A stretch of 5,879 nucleotides of DNA, taken from assembly GCA_947176675.1 (NCBI GenBank), contig CAMWRN010000167.1, forward strand, positions 1-5,879, written 5' to 3'. Origin of the DNA: an uncultured Clostridia bacterium. Its GTDB lineage: Bacteria; Bacillota; Clostridia; Oscillospirales; Ruminococcaceae. Every line of letters starts with the position of its first letter. The first letter of the stretch is position 1. Below are positions 4,808 through 5,879 of the stretch, one piece after another. The translations under genes and the position numbers were made by a program. The notes beneath the pieces were generated by a model. The model saw only the letters and a program-made list of their open reading frames with translations. It was not told the DNA's origin and did no database searches.

Positions 4808-5560
4808 TTATTCCACTGTAAAAAAATATTGTCCAAATTCGCTTTTAAGCAGCTTCACTCCGAATACATTTTCGATTGCGCCGCTTTTTGCTGCATTTTC
4901 CGGAGTGTCAAAAAGCGCAAGCTCTCCTCTGTCAATTATTGCAATTTTATCCGAATGTGTGAAAGCCATATTAATGTCGTGAAGCACGGCAACTACAGCT
5001 TTTCCACTGTTCCGAAGCCGCTTCATAAGTCCCGCAAATTCAAGCTTATATTTTATGTCAAGATAAGTTATTGGTTCGTCGAAAAAAATGTAATCCGTAT
5101 TTTGTGCAAGCCGCATTGCTATATGTGCTTTCTGTTGCTGTCCCCCCGAAAGCTCCGAAAGAGGCTTGTCTGCAATCTCCTCAATTCCTGCTGCAGCGAT
5201 AGCTTTTTCAGCAATGCTTTTGTCCTCCTCGGAGTAGCGGCGTGGGTAGCCGAGATAGGGAAATCTGCCGTGCATGACAAGACTTCTCACCGTTATAGAA
5301 GAAACAGGATTTATCTGCGGGAGATATGAGACCGTTCGCGCAAGGCTTTTTTCCTTGTATTCCGAAATGCTTTTGCCGTCGATGATTATTTCGCCCGACG
5401 TGGGTTCGAGAATTCCCGTACAGCATTGAATAAGAGTACTTTTACCGCTGCCGTTGGGACCTATCACGGAAACTGTTTTACCTTTTTCAAACTGCATATT
5501 TATATTTTTCAGTATGTCGTTTTTTGAATATCCCGCAAATAAATTTTTCAGTTCAATCAC
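4808..5560 (-). CDS. ABC transporter ATPase, FecE/FepC/BtuD type (metal-chelate import)
   Basis: Cytoplasmic ATP-hydrolysing subunit, 250 residues, that would power the adjacent FecCD-type permease. The motifs are complete and in order: Walker A GPNGSGKST (34-42), Q-loop Q82 in SYLPQ, signature LSGGQQQKA (137-145), Walker B YIFFDEP (157-163), D-loop LD (167-168) and switch H194 in VLHDIN. The family is that of iron-siderophore, heme and vitamin B12 importers; the actual cargo cannot be read from this subunit. The start is GTG at 5560, supported by GGGAGG at 5569-5574 (8 nt upstream) and by the peptide MIELKNLFAGY, which is where the family begins. The gene overlaps the permease end by 8 nt, so translation is probably coupled. 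No ordinary terminator follows its stop; the next structure is the long palindrome about 30 nt downstream. Confidence 0.93.
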   Translation of the reverse strand: MIELKNLFAGYSKNDILKNINMQFEKGKTVSVIGPNGSGKSTLIQCCTGILEPTSGEIIIDGKSISEYKEKSLARTVSYLPQINPVSSITVRSLVMHGRFPYLGYPRRYSEEDKSIAEKAIAAAGIEEIADKPLSELSGGQQQKAHIAMRLAQNTDYIFFDEPITYLDIKYKLEFAGLMKRLRNSGKAVVAVLHDINMAFTHSDKIAIIDRGELALFDTPENAAKSGAIENVFGVKLLKSEFGQYFFTVE

Positions 5561-5879
5561 CGTGCTTGCCTCCCTTTTTTCTGATGAGAAGATATATAAA
5601 AAATGGCGCGCCTATATAAGAAATACAAATCCCCAGCGGCAGTTCATAGGGTGCAAAAATTGTACGGGATACTATATCGCAGACGTTCACAAACGTTCCC
5701 CCGAATATTGCGCACAGCGGGATAATTATGCGGTTTTCCGACGTTCCCGAGAGTCTGCGGACTATGTGTGGGACGACGAGTCCAACAAATCCGATAAGTC
5801 CTGAAAAGCTTACGGCAGCTCCTGCAAGAAGAGCCGCAGCTGCAAGAAATATGAACCGCACAAGGGACACATTAAGCCC
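5553..5879 (-). CDS. FecCD/BtuC-family ABC permease, C-terminal part only
   Basis: The last 108 residues of an inner-membrane permease whose N-terminal two thirds lie beyond the right edge (family about 330 residues). Numbering from the first visible codon, a hydrophobic helix at about 9-26 leads into GFVGLVVPHIVR (30-41). IIIPLCAIFGGTFV (51-64) comes next, then D68 and R72, ELPLGICISYIGAPFFIYLL (79-98) and a short basic tail. GFVGLxVPH, ELPxG and GAPFF are diagnostic of the FecCD family. The peptide reads straight through to the window edge (GLNVSLVRF), matching the family's usual LGVNV region, so the GTG at 5870 is not the start. It ends inside the start region of the ATPase gene, as expected for an import operon with a binding-protein gene further upstream. 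It would move a siderophore, heme or corrinoid across the membrane. Confidence 0.92.
   Translation of the reverse strand, partial: GLNVSLVRFIFLAAAALLAGAAVSFSGLIGFVGLVVPHIVRRLSGTSENRIIIPLCAIFGGTFVNVCDIVSRTIFAPYELPLGICISYIGAPFFIYLLIRKKGGKHGD
5569..5574 (-). promoter_or_regulatory. Ribosome binding site that fixes the GTG start of the ABC ATPase
   Basis: On the minus strand GGGAGG lies inside the end of the permease gene, 8 nt before GTG at 5560. It supports GTG rather than a later ATG as start and shows the ATPase has its own translation signal despite the overlap. Confidence 0.75.

Noticed and set aside
4760..5329. Plus-strand open frame of 189 codons opposite the ABC ATPase
   Set aside because: The ATPase on the minus strand has every expected motif. 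This frame begins inside the long palindrome and gives a Cys/Phe-rich peptide without family features.
5870..5879. GTG at 5870 as the start of the permease
   Set aside because: The frame stays open to the window edge and its residues match the family upstream of this point; the protein is cut by the window.

Overview
The window looks like the chromosome of a low-to-moderate GC Gram-positive anaerobe, most likely a gut-type member of the Clostridia. I infer this from consensus sigma-A promoters, strong GGAGG-type ribosome binding sites with TTG and GTG starts, an Isf-like flavoprotein, and a WalJ-type hydrolase next to RlmH. The genus cannot be fixed from sequence alone.

Layout, left to right. 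Positions 64-1180 hold two tandem flavodoxin-fold NAD(P)H/FMN oxidoreductases read rightward. They are closed by a strong rho-independent terminator (1185-1240). Positions 1241-1635 hold no intact gene, but the minus strand carries a 77-codon open stretch that looks like the 3' remnant of a decayed protein gene. A consensus sigma-A promoter (1636-1664) then drives a small Cro/CI-type regulator (1781-2125).

A second near-perfect sigma-A promoter (2193-2221) and a roughly 105-nt leader precede the most unusual gene here. It is a CheW chemotaxis coupling protein with a zinc-binding CZB domain inserted inside the CheW fold (2333-3163). It is followed in the same direction, with no visible terminator, by a WalJ/YycJ-type metallo-beta-lactamase-fold hydrolase (TTG start, 3226-4002) and the 23S rRNA methyltransferase gene rlmH (4017-4502). 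The three may form one transcript in which a chemotaxis sensor precedes two housekeeping genes.

The right part is convergent. From the right edge, a FecCD/BtuC-type permease (only its C-terminal 108 residues are in the window) and its ABC ATPase (overlapping by 8 nt, GTG start) run leftward. They would import a metal chelate such as a siderophore, heme or a corrinoid. Between the converging rlmH and ATPase genes lies a 172-bp long imperfect palindrome (4605-4776) resembling a miniature inverted-repeat element.

The best candidates for closer study are the CheW/CZB nested protein with its leader (which includes an exact GCCGATAA sigma-28-like -10 octamer), the long palindrome, a terminator-like hairpin pointing antisense inside walJ, and the decayed minus-strand gene. 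I found no tRNA, rRNA, CRISPR array, complete insertion sequence or replication origin.
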